From: Rhodospirillaceae bacterium
GTDB taxonomy: Bacteria; Pseudomonadota; Alphaproteobacteria; UBA828
Length of the DNA stretch: 64,000 nt
Direction of reading: 5' to 3'
Assembly: GCA_002728135.1 (NCBI GenBank)
Contig: PBVE01000012.1
Span: 1 to 64,000 of the forward strand
The notes below the pieces were generated by a model. The model was given only the letters and a program-made list of their open reading frames with translations. It was not told where the DNA came from and searched no databases. Every line of letters starts with the position of its first letter. Position 1 is the first letter of the stretch. A program made the position numbers and the translations under genes. Below are positions 18,607 to 27,370 of the stretch, in pieces.

Positions 18607-18709
18607 GGGCTTACACGCTAAAATTTCAATATATGTTTAGTTATCAAAGAATAAGAATGATACTATTTACCTATGTGTTATACATCCTTATAGGTTAGGA
18701 TATTTTATA

Positions 18710-19168
18710 ATGAATAAAATAATTATGATCTTAAATGGGCCCAATTTGAACCTTCTTGGTCAACGTGAAACTGAAGTATACGGTCACAAAACACTTGATG
18801 ACCTAAAAGATATTTGCATGAAGACAGTAGAATCTTCTATTTTCCAGATTGATTTCCGCCAATCAAATTATGAAGGTGAGCTAGTTCAATGGGTACAGGA
18901 ATGTAATAATTCAAATGTTGCTGGGCTTATAATTAATGCTGGTGCCTACACACATACATCGATTGCCCTTCTAGATGCTTTAAAAACTCAAAAAACCCAC
19001 ATTATTGAATTACATCTTTCCAATATATATAGGCGTGAAGATTATAGATCTCATTCCTTTATATCTGAGGCTGCAAATGGAATTATTTGCGGTTTAGGAA
19101 GTATAGGTTATCAGTTAGCTATAGAAGCCATTATAAAATTAAACCAAGAAAAAACTAAAGATAAATAA
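18710..19168 (+). CDS. aroQ: 3-dehydroquinate dehydratase, type II
   Basis: The 152-residue dodecameric enzyme removes water from 3-dehydroquinate in the shikimate pathway. The N-terminal signature LNGPNLNLLGQRE and the catalytic Tyr24 (EVYG) are present. NAGAYTHTSIALLDAL and the His in ELHLSNIYRRE (about 102) complete the active site. Length is typical of type II enzymes. It is followed by accB after 22 bp, the usual alphaproteobacterial aroQ–accB–accC order, so a shared operon is likely. Confidence 0.97.
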   Translation: MNKIIMILNGPNLNLLGQRETEVYGHKTLDDLKDICMKTVESSIFQIDFRQSNYEGELVQWVQECNNSNVAGLIINAGAYTHTSIALLDALKTQKTHIIELHLSNIYRREDYRSHSFISEAANGIICGLGSIGYQLAIEAIIKLNQEKTKDK

Positions 19169-19190
19169 ACTACCATCGGAGCGACCTATC

Positions 19191-19685
19191 ATGTCTCAAA
19201 TAAAAGTCGACAAAAAAACCATCCGTTCGTTGGCTCAATTATTGGATGAAACAGGTTTAACAGAAATAGAAATTGCTGATGGTGATAAGCGTCTGCGGTT
19301 ATCAAAACTGTTTGACAACCACAACAAAACAATTGCTTTAGCTGAGAACAATGATACCACAACAGCCTTAAATTCGCGTACAAATGAGGTCGTATCCAGT
19401 CAAGAAAATTTTGATTCTGAAATTTCCAAAGAGCAAGAAATAAATCACTCAGGAGGAGTCACCTCTCCACTAGTCGGAACAGTATATCGTAGTCCAGAAC
19501 CAGGGGCTTCTCCGTTTATAACTGAAGGAGATATAGTAGAAGAGGGTCAAACATTACTAATTGTGGAAGCGATGAAGACCATGAATCCTATTAAAGCTCC
19601 TAGAGCCGGTAGAGTATCAAAAATATTTGTAGAAAACGCATCACCAATTGAATTTGGTGAATTGTTAGTAATTATTGAACAATAA
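19191..19685 (+). CDS. accB: Biotin carboxyl carrier protein of acetyl-CoA carboxylase
   Basis: The 164-residue BCCP carries biotin between the carboxylase and carboxyltransferase of acetyl-CoA carboxylase, the first step of fatty acid synthesis. The N-terminal dimerisation part (MSQIKVDKKTIRSLAQLL) is followed by a flexible linker rich in N, S and E. The C-terminal biotinyl domain has the EAMKTMN motif with the biotin lysine at K129. A GGAGCG ribosome binding site precedes the ATG. It is followed by accC. Confidence 0.97.
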   Translation: MSQIKVDKKTIRSLAQLLDETGLTEIEIADGDKRLRLSKLFDNHNKTIALAENNDTTTALNSRTNEVVSSQENFDSEISKEQEINHSGGVTSPLVGTVYRSPEPGASPFITEGDIVEEGQTLLIVEAMKTMNPIKAPRAGRVSKIFVENASPIEFGELLVIIEQ

Positions 19686-19716
19686 ATGTAAAAACAAAGT
19701 GAATGAAAATATAGTT

Positions 19717-21063
19717 ATGTTTGATAAAGTTTTAATAGCAAATCGGGGCGAGATTGCAGTAAGAATTAATAGAGCATGCCAAGAACTTGGTATAAAAACC
19801 GTTGCTATTCATTCAACTGCTGACTCAGATGCCATGCATGCACGTATCGCTGACGAATCAGTATGCATTGGGCCAGCAAACTCTAAAGATAGTTATTTAA
19901 ATATTCCCGCTATAATTGCCGCAGGTGAAATTACGAACGCTGATGCAATCCATCCAGGATATGGTTTTCTCTCTGAGAATGAAAAATTTGCAGATATTGT
20001 GGAGGAACACGGTTTCACCTTTATAGGGCCAACAGCAGAACATATTCGCTTAATGGGGGATAAAGCTAGAGCAAAAATTACAATGAAGGAATGTGGTATT
20101 CAGACAGTACCAGGATCGGAAGGTTCACTTGGAACTAACTATGATGAAATTCACACCGTAGCAGAATCTATTGGTTACCCAATTTTAGTCAAAGCTGTAT
20201 CGGGTGGTGGTGGCCGTGGAATGCAAAAAGTGGAAAATGAAGAAAATTTGATTAGTTCTATAGCAAGTGCCAAAGCAGAATCTAAAGCTGCTTTCGGAGA
20301 TGACTCAATTTACCTAGAGAAGCTTATAGAGCGCCCTCGTCATATTGAAATACAAATAATTGCAGACACCTACGGAAATGTAATTCATCTTGGAGAACGT
20401 GATTGTTCAATTCAAAGACGACATCAAAAATTATTGGAAGAAGCTCCCTCCCCCGCTCTTAATTCTGATGAACGAGACATAATTGGCAATAAAGTTGTAA
20501 ATGCAATACAAAATCTTGGTTATCGCGGAGTAGGAACCGTCGAATTTCTATATTCTAATGGAGAATTTTATTTTATAGAAATGAATACACGCATCCAAGT
20601 TGAGCATCCAGTGACAGAATCCATTACAGGTATTGACTTGGTAAGAGAACAAATTCGAATAGCGTCGGGTGCCCCATTAGATCATAATCAAAGTGATATA
20701 AATTTTTCCGGACACTCGATTGAGTGCAGAATAAATGCTGAGAATCCTGAAGATTTCCGACCAAGCCCAGGTCTTGTTTCTGGATATCATCCTCCTGGAG
20801 GCCCTGGTGTCAGAGTCGATTCCGCATTATATCAAGGATATATAATACCTTCATATTACGATAGCTTGATATCAAAACTAATTGTTCACGCACCAACAAG
20901 AAATGAATGTCTTATGAGATTACGCAGGGCACTAGATGAATACGTTATTTCGGGAGTGCAGACGACTATACCGTTCCACTTAAAAATAATGCAAAATGCC
21001 GACATAGCAAACGGTACATATGATATTCAATGGCTGGACAGGAATAAAGATAATCTTAAATAA
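19717..21063 (+). CDS. accC: Acetyl-CoA carboxylase biotin carboxylase subunit
   Basis: AccC carboxylates BCCP-bound biotin using ATP and bicarbonate. From the ATG at 19717 the protein starts MFDKVLIANRGEIAVR, the conserved family start, and is 448 residues long. The ATP-grasp glycine loop GGGGRGMQ, the ERDCSIQRRHQK motif, EMNTRIQVEHPVTE and the C-terminal biotin carboxylase domain are intact. The frame is open to 19675 (overlapping accB), but the extra residues do not fit the family. It lies downstream of accB in the likely aroQ–accBC–aat run. Confidence 0.97.
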   Translation: MFDKVLIANRGEIAVRINRACQELGIKTVAIHSTADSDAMHARIADESVCIGPANSKDSYLNIPAIIAAGEITNADAIHPGYGFLSENEKFADIVEEHGFTFIGPTAEHIRLMGDKARAKITMKECGIQTVPGSEGSLGTNYDEIHTVAESIGYPILVKAVSGGGGRGMQKVENEENLISSIASAKAESKAAFGDDSIYLEKLIERPRHIEIQIIADTYGNVIHLGERDCSIQRRHQKLLEEAPSPALNSDERDIIGNKVVNAIQNLGYRGVGTVEFLYSNGEFYFIEMNTRIQVEHPVTESITGIDLVREQIRIASGAPLDHNQSDINFSGHSIECRINAENPEDFRPSPGLVSGYHPPGGPGVRVDSALYQGYIIPSYYDSLISKLIVHAPTRNECLMRLRRALDEYVISGVQTTIPFHLKIMQNADIANGTYDIQWLDRNKDNLK

Positions 21064-21095
21064 ATTATTATAACTGATATTAGAGATAACTTATC

Positions 21096-21776
21096 TTGAT
21101 CCCTTTAACACCTGATCTAATACTCAATGCGTATGCCTGTGGAATTTTTCCTATGGCAGAGTCACATACCAACAAAGAAGTATTTTGGGTAGATCCTGAA
21201 GTTCGTGGTATAATTGACTTGGATCACCTTCATATATCTAGAAGTCTAACACGTGTAATAAAGTCTAACCGCTTTAAAATAAGTGTAAATAGAGATTTTA
21301 GATCTGTAATAAAAGGATGCTCTGAACTCGGCCCAAGTCGCCATGATAGCTGGATAAATGAATCGATTTTTAATGTTTTTTGTGAATTACAAGAACTCGG
21401 ATATGCTCACAGTATAGAGATTTGGCTTAATAAAAAGTTAGTTGGAGGATTATATGGTGTATCGATTGGTGCTGCATTTTTTGGTGAAAGTATGTTTAGT
21501 AAAGAGAGCAACGCTAGTAAAATAGCACTTGTACATCTTGTTGACCGCCTTAGACACGGAAATTTTATTTTATTAGATACCCAATTTGTAACACCACATC
21601 TTGCAAGTCTAGGGGCAAAAGAAATACCCAGAGGCATTTATTTAGATAAACTTAAGATTGCTGTTGGAAGAGAAGCAAATTTTTGCAATCCTGATCATTC
21701 TCCCGTTTGTGGAGCTAAACCGGAATCAATTTGTTTTTCTTCTTCATCTATGCAGCGAAGTACCCAAACGTCATAA
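21096..21776 (+). CDS. aat: Leucyl/phenylalanyl-tRNA–protein transferase
   Basis: Aat attaches Leu or Phe to N-terminal Arg/Lys of proteins, making them N-end-rule substrates for ClpAP. The family signatures LNAYACGIFPMAES, FWVDPEVRGII and GGLYGVSIGAAFFGESMFS are present. Translation appears to start at TTG (21096), since the conserved start region begins there and there is no ATG upstream in frame. The 226 residues are a usual length. Its last 82 bp overlap the convergent DUF2155 gene. Confidence 0.94.
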   Translation: MIPLTPDLILNAYACGIFPMAESHTNKEVFWVDPEVRGIIDLDHLHISRSLTRVIKSNRFKISVNRDFRSVIKGCSELGPSRHDSWINESIFNVFCELQELGYAHSIEIWLNKKLVGGLYGVSIGAAFFGESMFSKESNASKIALVHLVDRLRHGNFILLDTQFVTPHLASLGAKEIPRGIYLDKLKIAVGREANFCNPDHSPVCGAKPESICFSSSSMQRSTQTS

Positions 21777-22117
21777 ACAGGATGTTCCAACGGATTAAGT
21801 CCCGGACTTGAAGCAAACATCCAACCTTTAAATAAAGGATTTAGTTGTTCTCCGCTTCTTATCTCATCTATACTCAAATAAACAGCACTTTCTGGTGGGT
21901 CTTCGGGCGGAGTTGAATGACAAATAAACATGTTAATTTCTAGTGTACCAAAGAGTTCAGGCTTACCAACCTCAATAAAAATTTCAGATACTCTTGCAGT
22001 AACCTTGTCTAATGCCATAAGTGATGCAGAATTACTTGATATAAAGGATGAGTTTGCAATCCCCGTGTAAGAGAAAAAAACACACAATAAAATAAAAGAA
22101 AAAAATTTGAATTTCAA
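21695..22117 (-). CDS. DUF2155 exported protein
   Basis: The 140-residue protein has a signal peptide (FFSFILLCVFFSYTGIANS) and the DUF2155 pattern: ALDKVTARVSEI, a conserved Cys in FICHSTPPEDPPESA, FKGWMFASSPGLNPLEHPVYDVW and a second Cys in VLRCI. The function is unknown; two conserved cysteines in an exported protein suggest a disulfide (inference). In alphaproteobacteria it commonly lies near aat/accC and mlaD, as here. Its 3' end overlaps aat by 82 bp in antisense orientation. Confidence 0.9.
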   Translation of the reverse strand: MKFKFFSFILLCVFFSYTGIANSSFISSNSASLMALDKVTARVSEIFIEVGKPELFGTLEINMFICHSTPPEDPPESAVYLSIDEIRSGEQLNPLFKGWMFASSPGLNPLEHPVYDVWVLRCIDEEEKQIDSGLAPQTGE

Positions 22118-22137
22118 ATTTTGTTAATCCCAATCAT

Positions 22138-22584
22138 TTATTCACTACCAAATACAAACTGGCCTATAAGTTGATCAATCATAATTGATGATTGAGTATA
22201 AGTTATGATGTGCCCTTCCCTCATCATTTCATCAGCACCACCAGGTTCTAAGTTAACATACTTGCCCCCTAACAAACCATCGCTAACAACTGCTGCTGTT
22301 GAATCTGTTGGTAGTTCTATATTCTCTGAAATACTCATTTTCACTACAGCTTGATAAGTCAGAGGATCTAAGTTTTGTCCTATAACAGAACCAACTTTTA
22401 TTCCACCAACTCTTACATCAGCCCCTCTAACAAGCCCATCTATACGAGTAAACTTTGCTGACACCTCATACCCTGAGATAGTTGCCACACTGCTACGTGT
22501 ATAAGCAAAAACGATGAACGCTATTGCAATAGCAAGAACGACTCCACCCATAATTGTTTCTGCAACACCTCTCGACATGTTCAC
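22138..22584 (-). CDS. mlaD: MlaD: MCE-domain lipid transport protein of the Mla system
   Basis: MlaD is the periplasmic hexameric MCE protein of the MlaFEDB complex, which moves phospholipids between inner and outer membranes. The 148 residues comprise one membrane anchor (about 10-28, IMGGVVLAIAIAFIVFA) and a single MCE domain (YEVSAKFTRIDGLVRGADVRVGGIKVG). DGLLGGKYVNLEPGG follows in the usual position. Length is as expected. The ABC partners MlaE and MlaF are not in the window. DUF2155 follows after 20 bp on the same strand. Confidence 0.94.
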   Translation of the reverse strand: MNMSRGVAETIMGGVVLAIAIAFIVFAYTRSSVATISGYEVSAKFTRIDGLVRGADVRVGGIKVGSVIGQNLDPLTYQAVVKMSISENIELPTDSTAAVVSDGLLGGKYVNLEPGGADEMMREGHIITYTQSSIMIDQLIGQFVFGSE

Positions 22585-22906
22585 ATCCTCACTAAAATAC
22601 CACCAACAAAAAGTATATTATATATAATCTAGTGTTTATAATAAACTACGCATGTTGCTTAACCAAATATAAAAGTGATTGTTTAGTATCATTAAACAGA
22701 TAAACAATTTATGTGTAATCTATAATTTATCTTAGACTATAGTGAGTTATTAAGTCATATAGAGTTAATCTTGACTCTATACTAAGCTATAAAGAATTAA
22801 TTTTTTAACGTATCAAATGTTTATTTTCTAATTGTTTAGAGGAAATTTATATAGAATTATGAATTTACACCAATATATTATAAATTAAAAAAAGAGCATT
22901 TATAAT
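22585..22906. other. 322-bp A+T-rich intergenic region between mlaD and the PhyH gene
   Basis: Divergent promoters for mlaD and the oxygenase gene must lie here. No gene is seen. The one clear structure is the inverted repeat at 22758-22781. No tRNA 3'-end duplication or attachment-site-like repeat was recognised, although this is where the accessory region begins. Confidence 0.5.
22758..22781. repeat. Perfect 8-bp inverted repeat, 8-bp spacer
   Basis: TATAGAGT (22758-22765) and ACTCTATA (22774-22781) are exact reverse complements. The position, about 125 bp upstream of the PhyH gene, suits a dimeric regulator site. There is no downstream T-run, so a terminator is unlikely. Confidence 0.4.
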
Positions 22907-23794
22907 ATGACCCCTGAATCTATTCTTAAAAATCCACCAAAAGTTCTTAAGCAAAGCCTTAGAAAAAAATATTTCTCAGAAGGTTTTTTATTTCTGGAAA
23001 ATATGATGGATAAATCAATGCTAAGAAGGCTTCATTTAAAAATAGGTCAAGCTATAGAAGAGAGTAGAGTCTTAAAATCCTCAAATAAAAAATTTGACCT
23101 TGAACCTGACCATAGTAACGAATTGCCCCGACTGCGTAGATTAACCCAGCCGGTTGAATATTATAAAATTTTTTGGGAATTCGCTAAAAGTTCTATCATA
23201 ACTGATATTGCCGAGGATTTACTTGGACCAGATATAATGTTTCATCACTCAAAGTTAAACTTCAAATGGTGCTCTGGCGGAGAAGAAGTAAAATGGCATC
23301 AAGATATGCCATTCTGGCCTCATACAAATGATAGCGTATTAACAATAGGGCTTTATATTGACGATGTATCTACAGAAATGGGTCCTTTAGGAGTAATTCC
23401 CAGAAGTCATTTGGGGCCAATATTTGACCATTATAATCAAGAAGGTACATGGACTGGTGCAATATCACCAAAAAGGAGGAAGTCTTTAAATCTACAAGAC
23501 GCAGTCTATTTAGAAGGTGAAGCTGGCTCCATTACTATTCATCATTGCAGAACAATCCATGGCTCTAAACCAAACACACATCCTGACCAGTATCGCCCAC
23601 TATTATTAAATACATTTTCATCAGCGGATGCTCTCCCAATAACAATTAACCCAACACCGTCAAGATATGATAGATATATTGTCAGGGGTAGGCCATCCTT
23701 AAATGTACATATGGAACCATACAACGGTAAACTGCCTCCAGACTGGTCCAAAGGATATACATCAATTTTTGCTCTGCAACAAAAGGACCTCTAG
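22907..23794 (+). CDS. Phytanoyl-CoA dioxygenase (PhyH) family non-heme iron oxygenase
   Basis: The 295-residue protein is a predicted Fe(II)/2-oxoglutarate oxygenase. The metal site is visible as WHQDMPFWPH (His and Asp near residues 131 and 133) and a distal His in RTIHGSKPN (about 218), followed by an Arg in QYRPLLL for 2-oxoglutarate. GPLGVIPRSHLGP is typical of the family. The substrate is unknown. It stands alone at the left edge of the accessory region, 178 bp from the next gene. Confidence 0.9.
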   Translation: MTPESILKNPPKVLKQSLRKKYFSEGFLFLENMMDKSMLRRLHLKIGQAIEESRVLKSSNKKFDLEPDHSNELPRLRRLTQPVEYYKIFWEFAKSSIITDIAEDLLGPDIMFHHSKLNFKWCSGGEEVKWHQDMPFWPHTNDSVLTIGLYIDDVSTEMGPLGVIPRSHLGPIFDHYNQEGTWTGAISPKRRKSLNLQDAVYLEGEAGSITIHHCRTIHGSKPNTHPDQYRPLLLNTFSSADALPITINPTPSRYDRYIVRGRPSLNVHMEPYNGKLPPDWSKGYTSIFALQQKDL

Positions 23795-23843
23795 AGAATA
23801 GTTTTTAAAATTCTAATTAGAGACTTATAGATAATCACGATCT

Positions 23844-23861
23844 AAAACATATATATGTTTT
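23844..23861 (+). terminator. Possible weak terminator after the PhyH gene
   Basis: AAAACATAT/ATATGTTTT is a perfect 18-bp palindrome followed by TTTCTTT. The stem is almost all A-T and would be unstable, so it may instead be a symmetric protein-binding site. Confidence 0.3.
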
Positions 23862-23972
23862 TTCTTTAAACTAAAAATAATTAGAATAAATGAATACTTT
23901 TCATACAATTAATTATCATGGCAAACTAGCCTCATATTATTAAATATTCATACCTATGCGTAGGAGAGAAAA

Positions 23973-24770
23973 ATGGGTGATCCAGTTTTAACCAATGTTG
24001 AAGGTCCTATAGCTACAATAACTCTTAATCGTCCGAAAGTACTCAATGCGCTTAATGCAGAACTAGCAGATAATCTTTTTCATGAGCTTGCACGTTTGGA
24101 AAATAAAAAAAATGTTCGATGTTTAATTATTCAAGGAAATGGTGGGCACTTTATGGCTGGTGGAGACCTTAAATCATTCAAAGATGAACTTGTAAAAGAA
24201 TCAGACGATAGGAAACGTTATTTTGAGTTATTTGTTGGCAAGGTTCATCCAATTATTCAATCTATGAGAAGAATGCCAAAACCAATTATAGCCAGTGTAA
24301 ATGGAGCAGCCGGAGGTTTTGGAATGAGCCTTATGATGGCTTGCGATTTAGTAATAGCAGCTGAGGATACAGTGTTTACTATGGCTTACTCAAACATTGG
24401 AACAAGTCCAGATGGATCATCTACCTGGTTTTTACCGAGGATTGTTGGACTAAGAAAAGCTATGGAGTTAGCACTATTGGCCGAACGTTTTGATGCAAAT
24501 ACAGCCCAAAATCTAGGCCTAATCAATCGAATTGTTACTAGCGATCTTCTTAATGAACACGTAAATAATTTAGCTCAACAGCTAGCAAATGGACCAACCC
24601 AAGCATACGCAAACACTAAATTTCTACTAAACCGGTCCTTAGAATCAGGTCTAGACTCACAGTTACAAGCAGAAGCCGAGTGCTTTGCGGAATGTGCTTC
24701 TACGGATGATTTTAAAGAGGGTATATTATCATTTGTTGAGAAACGTAAGGCGAAATTCATAGGAAAATAA
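23973..24770 (+). CDS. Enoyl-CoA hydratase/isomerase family protein
   Basis: The 265-residue crotonase-fold protein acts on acyl-CoA thioesters. The oxyanion-hole segments are clear: MAGGDLKSF near residue 64 and NGAAGGFGMSLMMACDLVIA near 110-129. The position of Glu144 in classical hydratases lies in SNIGTSPDGSSTWFL, where acidic residues are scarce, so it could be an isomerase or another crotonase. AGGAG lies before the ATG. It heads a plus-strand run with the transporter, NIPSNAP and flavoprotein genes. Confidence 0.9.
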   Translation: MGDPVLTNVEGPIATITLNRPKVLNALNAELADNLFHELARLENKKNVRCLIIQGNGGHFMAGGDLKSFKDELVKESDDRKRYFELFVGKVHPIIQSMRRMPKPIIASVNGAAGGFGMSLMMACDLVIAAEDTVFTMAYSNIGTSPDGSSTWFLPRIVGLRKAMELALLAERFDANTAQNLGLINRIVTSDLLNEHVNNLAQQLANGPTQAYANTKFLLNRSLESGLDSQLQAEAECFAECASTDDFKEGILSFVEKRKAKFIGK

Positions 24771-24815
24771 ATAGTTTTTTAACCATTTCAACAAAGATCT
24801 GCTAAAGGACATGAA

Positions 24816-25724
24816 ATGATAACAGAGAGAGTCATTGCCATCTTTTTACTATTTCTTTGTGGAATCATTTTTGGTTTATTATTTTCAATTAATGCCATAG
24901 CGGTCCAAGGGGGCGTTCCCGCAATTGCCTATGCCTTTTGGCAATCCCTTGGAGCAGGAGTTTTATTATTAATATATTCTTCTATCCGGGGAAATCGTCT
25001 TAGATTTTCCTTTGAACATATTAGAACTTACATAATGCTGGGTTTACTTGGAATGGCATTTCCACTGTCCATTCTTGCATATGTAGCCCCAAAAGTACCA
25101 CCTGGACCTCTAACACTCCTGCTTGTCTTATCCCCACTTCTTACATATGTATTTTCAGTAATTCTTAGAGTTGAGTCATTTCGCTGGCTAAGCGTTGCAG
25201 GGATTGTATTTGGAATTTCTGGTGTTGCACTAGCAGTTCTCCCAGATACTGCCTTACCAGAACCAGGAATGGCTGCTTGGATGCTACTTGGTGTATTAGC
25301 CCCTGTTAGTTTTGCTGCAGTTAACGTGTTAGCAGGTAAGTTTCGTCCCCCAGCGTCAGCTGGGGAAAGTCTATCAGCTGGCCTTTTATTGTTCTCAGCC
25401 ATAATTTTAGTACCAGTTATGTTTGCAACCGATCAACTATTTGCCTTTGATGCTTCTATGGAAGTTAACTTAGCAGTTGTATGGTCTATAATTATTAATG
25501 CTGTATTCTGGTTAGCTTTTTTTGAAATTGTTCGCATCGCTGGCCCGGTATTCTTCGCCCAATTTAACTTTATTGCGGTGATCTGCGGAATAGCTTGGGC
25601 TTATATTGTTTTTGGGCAAGTACCTAGTGTATATATCTGGGTTTCAGCTGCATTGTTATTTTTGGGATTAGGGCTTGTTTTATCAGGTAATAAGAAGGAA
25701 ACAAGGATAAATACAAAATATTAA
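24816..25724 (+). CDS. EamA-family (DMT superfamily) transporter
   Basis: The 302-residue integral membrane protein shows about ten hydrophobic segments in two EamA halves (about 6-140 and 150-292), the layout of drug/metabolite exporters such as RhaT or YdcZ relatives. Glycine and proline are frequent in the helices (PPGPLTLLLVLSPLL). The substrate is unknown. AAGGA precedes the ATG and the gene starts 45 bp after the hydratase. A paralogue on the minus strand lies at 28.1-29.1 kb. Confidence 0.88.
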   Translation: MITERVIAIFLLFLCGIIFGLLFSINAIAVQGGVPAIAYAFWQSLGAGVLLLIYSSIRGNRLRFSFEHIRTYIMLGLLGMAFPLSILAYVAPKVPPGPLTLLLVLSPLLTYVFSVILRVESFRWLSVAGIVFGISGVALAVLPDTALPEPGMAAWMLLGVLAPVSFAAVNVLAGKFRPPASAGESLSAGLLLFSAIILVPVMFATDQLFAFDASMEVNLAVVWSIIINAVFWLAFFEIVRIAGPVFFAQFNFIAVICGIAWAYIVFGQVPSVYIWVSAALLFLGLGLVLSGNKKETRINTKY

Positions 25725-25745
25725 AATATTTAATGGGATATTCTT

Positions 25746-26072
25746 ATGATAGTCGAGCAAAGAACTTATACACTTCATCCAGGACAACATAACAATTACT
25801 TAGAACTTTATGAGGCTGAAGGCTTACCTATACAGTTACCTATACTTGGTCATTTAGTTGGCTATTATTTTACAGATATTGGGCCATTAAATCAGATTAT
25901 TCATATGTGGGGATACCGGTCACTAGATGAAAGAGCCCTGAGACGAAAAAATCTCTTTGAAGATAAAAATTGGCTTGCATATATAGAAAAAGTGCGCCCG
26001 ATGATAGTAAGCCAAGAAAGCAAAATTTTACTACCTACCCCTTTTTTTAAACCTTCAGGATTAACACCTTAA
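25746..26072 (+). CDS. NIPSNAP family protein
   Basis: The 108-residue protein starts MIVEQRTYTLHPGQHNNYLELYE, the characteristic NIPSNAP opening, and continues with YYFTDIGPLNQIIHMWGYRSLDERALRR, also typical. It is a small ferredoxin-like alpha/beta barrel. Bacterial members are often encoded with catabolic enzymes, but no general reaction is established. It lies 21 bp after the transporter gene and 64 bp before the flavoprotein gene, so cotranscription is likely. Confidence 0.88.
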   Translation: MIVEQRTYTLHPGQHNNYLELYEAEGLPIQLPILGHLVGYYFTDIGPLNQIIHMWGYRSLDERALRRKNLFEDKNWLAYIEKVRPMIVSQESKILLPTPFFKPSGLTP

Positions 26073-26136
26073 AATATTTTGAAAGATAAAAATAAACTTT
26101 AATATTAAGGTTGTTGTTGAGAAAGTATGTGTTGCA

Positions 26137-27330
26137 ATGTCAATTACAAAAAATCAAATATCCGAATGTGAAGATGACAAGTTAAAAATTGCAGAAAGCT
26201 TAATCCCCACTCTTAGAGAAAGGGCTGCAAAAGGAGATTTAATGAAAAGACTGCCAGATGAAACTTATGAGGACCTTCGTTTGTCTGGCTTAGCTCGAAC
26301 TCTTCAACCAAAATCTTTTGGGGGGGATGAACTTGGTTTTGTTGAATTGATTGATCGCCTTACAGCAATAGGAAGGGGTGATGCCTCGACTGGATGGGTT
26401 CTAGGTCAATATTGCATACATGCATATATGACAGCATTTCTAACAGAAGAAGGACAAAACGAAGTCTGGGGTGAAGACCCAGAATGTTTTATAGTTGGCG
26501 TTCTGGCTTTTCCAGCTGGCAATGCGAAGAAAACAAATGGTGGTTATATTTTAAATGGTCGCTGGCCATTTGCTAGTGGGATTGATGGAGCAAAATGGTG
26601 TATTTTTGGAGCTAACCTTGAAGATAGTAATGGTCAATTGGTGCCATGGTTATTTCATGTCCCAATCAATCAAGTACAACAAATAAATAATTGGGAAACT
26701 TCTGGTCTGAGGGGAACAGGCAGCAAGGACGTGTCTTTAGAAAATATTTTTGTTCCTGAAAGTAGATCTTTACCCGTTGAGCTAACGAAAGAAGGTAATG
26801 CCCCTGGTCTTCATCTTAACAATGCACCGATCTATAAAACCCCAATGTTTGGTTGTTTTGGTTTCGTACAAGGTAGTGCAACTCTTGGTGGAGCTCAAGC
26901 TACAATACAAATCTTTGTTGAAAAGATGAAAAAAAGAACAACTACAAGTAGCGGTGCACGCCTTTCAGAATTCATGACACTGCAAAGTAAAATATCAGAA
27001 GCACAAGCAGCTATTGATGCAGCAGAAACAATTCTCAAAACTGATGCAATTAGAATTATGCAAATTGCTAAAAATAATGAAATATCAGATATTGAGACAA
27101 GGCTAAAATTGAGACGAAATGCAGCCTATGCTGCTAAACTTGCAGTAAATGGTGTAGATTTAATTATCAGTGCGGCTGGCGGTAGTGCGTTGTACGATAA
27201 GAATCCTTTATCTAGGTCTTTTAGAGACGCACACGCTTGCTTAGCACATATAACTATGAACTGGGAGGCTAATGGAATTCCCGCTGGAAGACATGCCTTA
27301 GGCCTGGATCCAAATTCAGACCTTATTTAG
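26137..27330 (+). CDS. Acyl-CoA-dehydrogenase-fold flavoprotein (possible FMN/FAD monooxygenase, HsaA/DszC-like)
   Basis: The 397-residue protein has the acyl-CoA dehydrogenase fold: an N-terminal helical domain (RLPDETYEDLRLSGLARTLQP), a middle beta-domain (GGYILNGRWPFASGIDGAKW, GLRGTGSKDVSLENIFVPE) and a C-terminal Acyl-CoA_dh_2-type domain. No clear catalytic glutamate of true dehydrogenases was recognised. The pattern resembles reduced-flavin-dependent hydroxylases (HsaA, DszC, pigment hydroxylases), which need a separate flavin reductase. The substrate is unknown. The start at 26137 gives a usual N-terminus. Confidence 0.82.
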   Translation: MSITKNQISECEDDKLKIAESLIPTLRERAAKGDLMKRLPDETYEDLRLSGLARTLQPKSFGGDELGFVELIDRLTAIGRGDASTGWVLGQYCIHAYMTAFLTEEGQNEVWGEDPECFIVGVLAFPAGNAKKTNGGYILNGRWPFASGIDGAKWCIFGANLEDSNGQLVPWLFHVPINQVQQINNWETSGLRGTGSKDVSLENIFVPESRSLPVELTKEGNAPGLHLNNAPIYKTPMFGCFGFVQGSATLGGAQATIQIFVEKMKKRTTTSSGARLSEFMTLQSKISEAQAAIDAAETILKTDAIRIMQIAKNNEISDIETRLKLRRNAAYAAKLAVNGVDLIISAAGGSALYDKNPLSRSFRDAHACLAHITMNWEANGIPAGRHALGLDPNSDLI

Positions 27331-27370
27331 AAATTTGTTACAAAGCACCTAGTTTATTTATAAAATAATT

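Noticed and set aside
18564-18709. A possible THI-box (TPP) riboswitch before thiSG
   Set aside because: The conserved CUGAGA core and partner motif are not seen in the leader on the minus strand.
22585-22906. A left attachment site for an element integrated at tRNA-Glu
   Set aside because: No copy of the tRNA-Glu 3' end was found by eye in this gap, and no integrase gene is in the window.
25028-25402. A 124-codon minus-strand frame inside the EamA transporter
   Set aside because: It is antisense to a clear transporter gene, Ala/Pro/Ser-rich and without a recognisable domain, as expected of a shadow frame.
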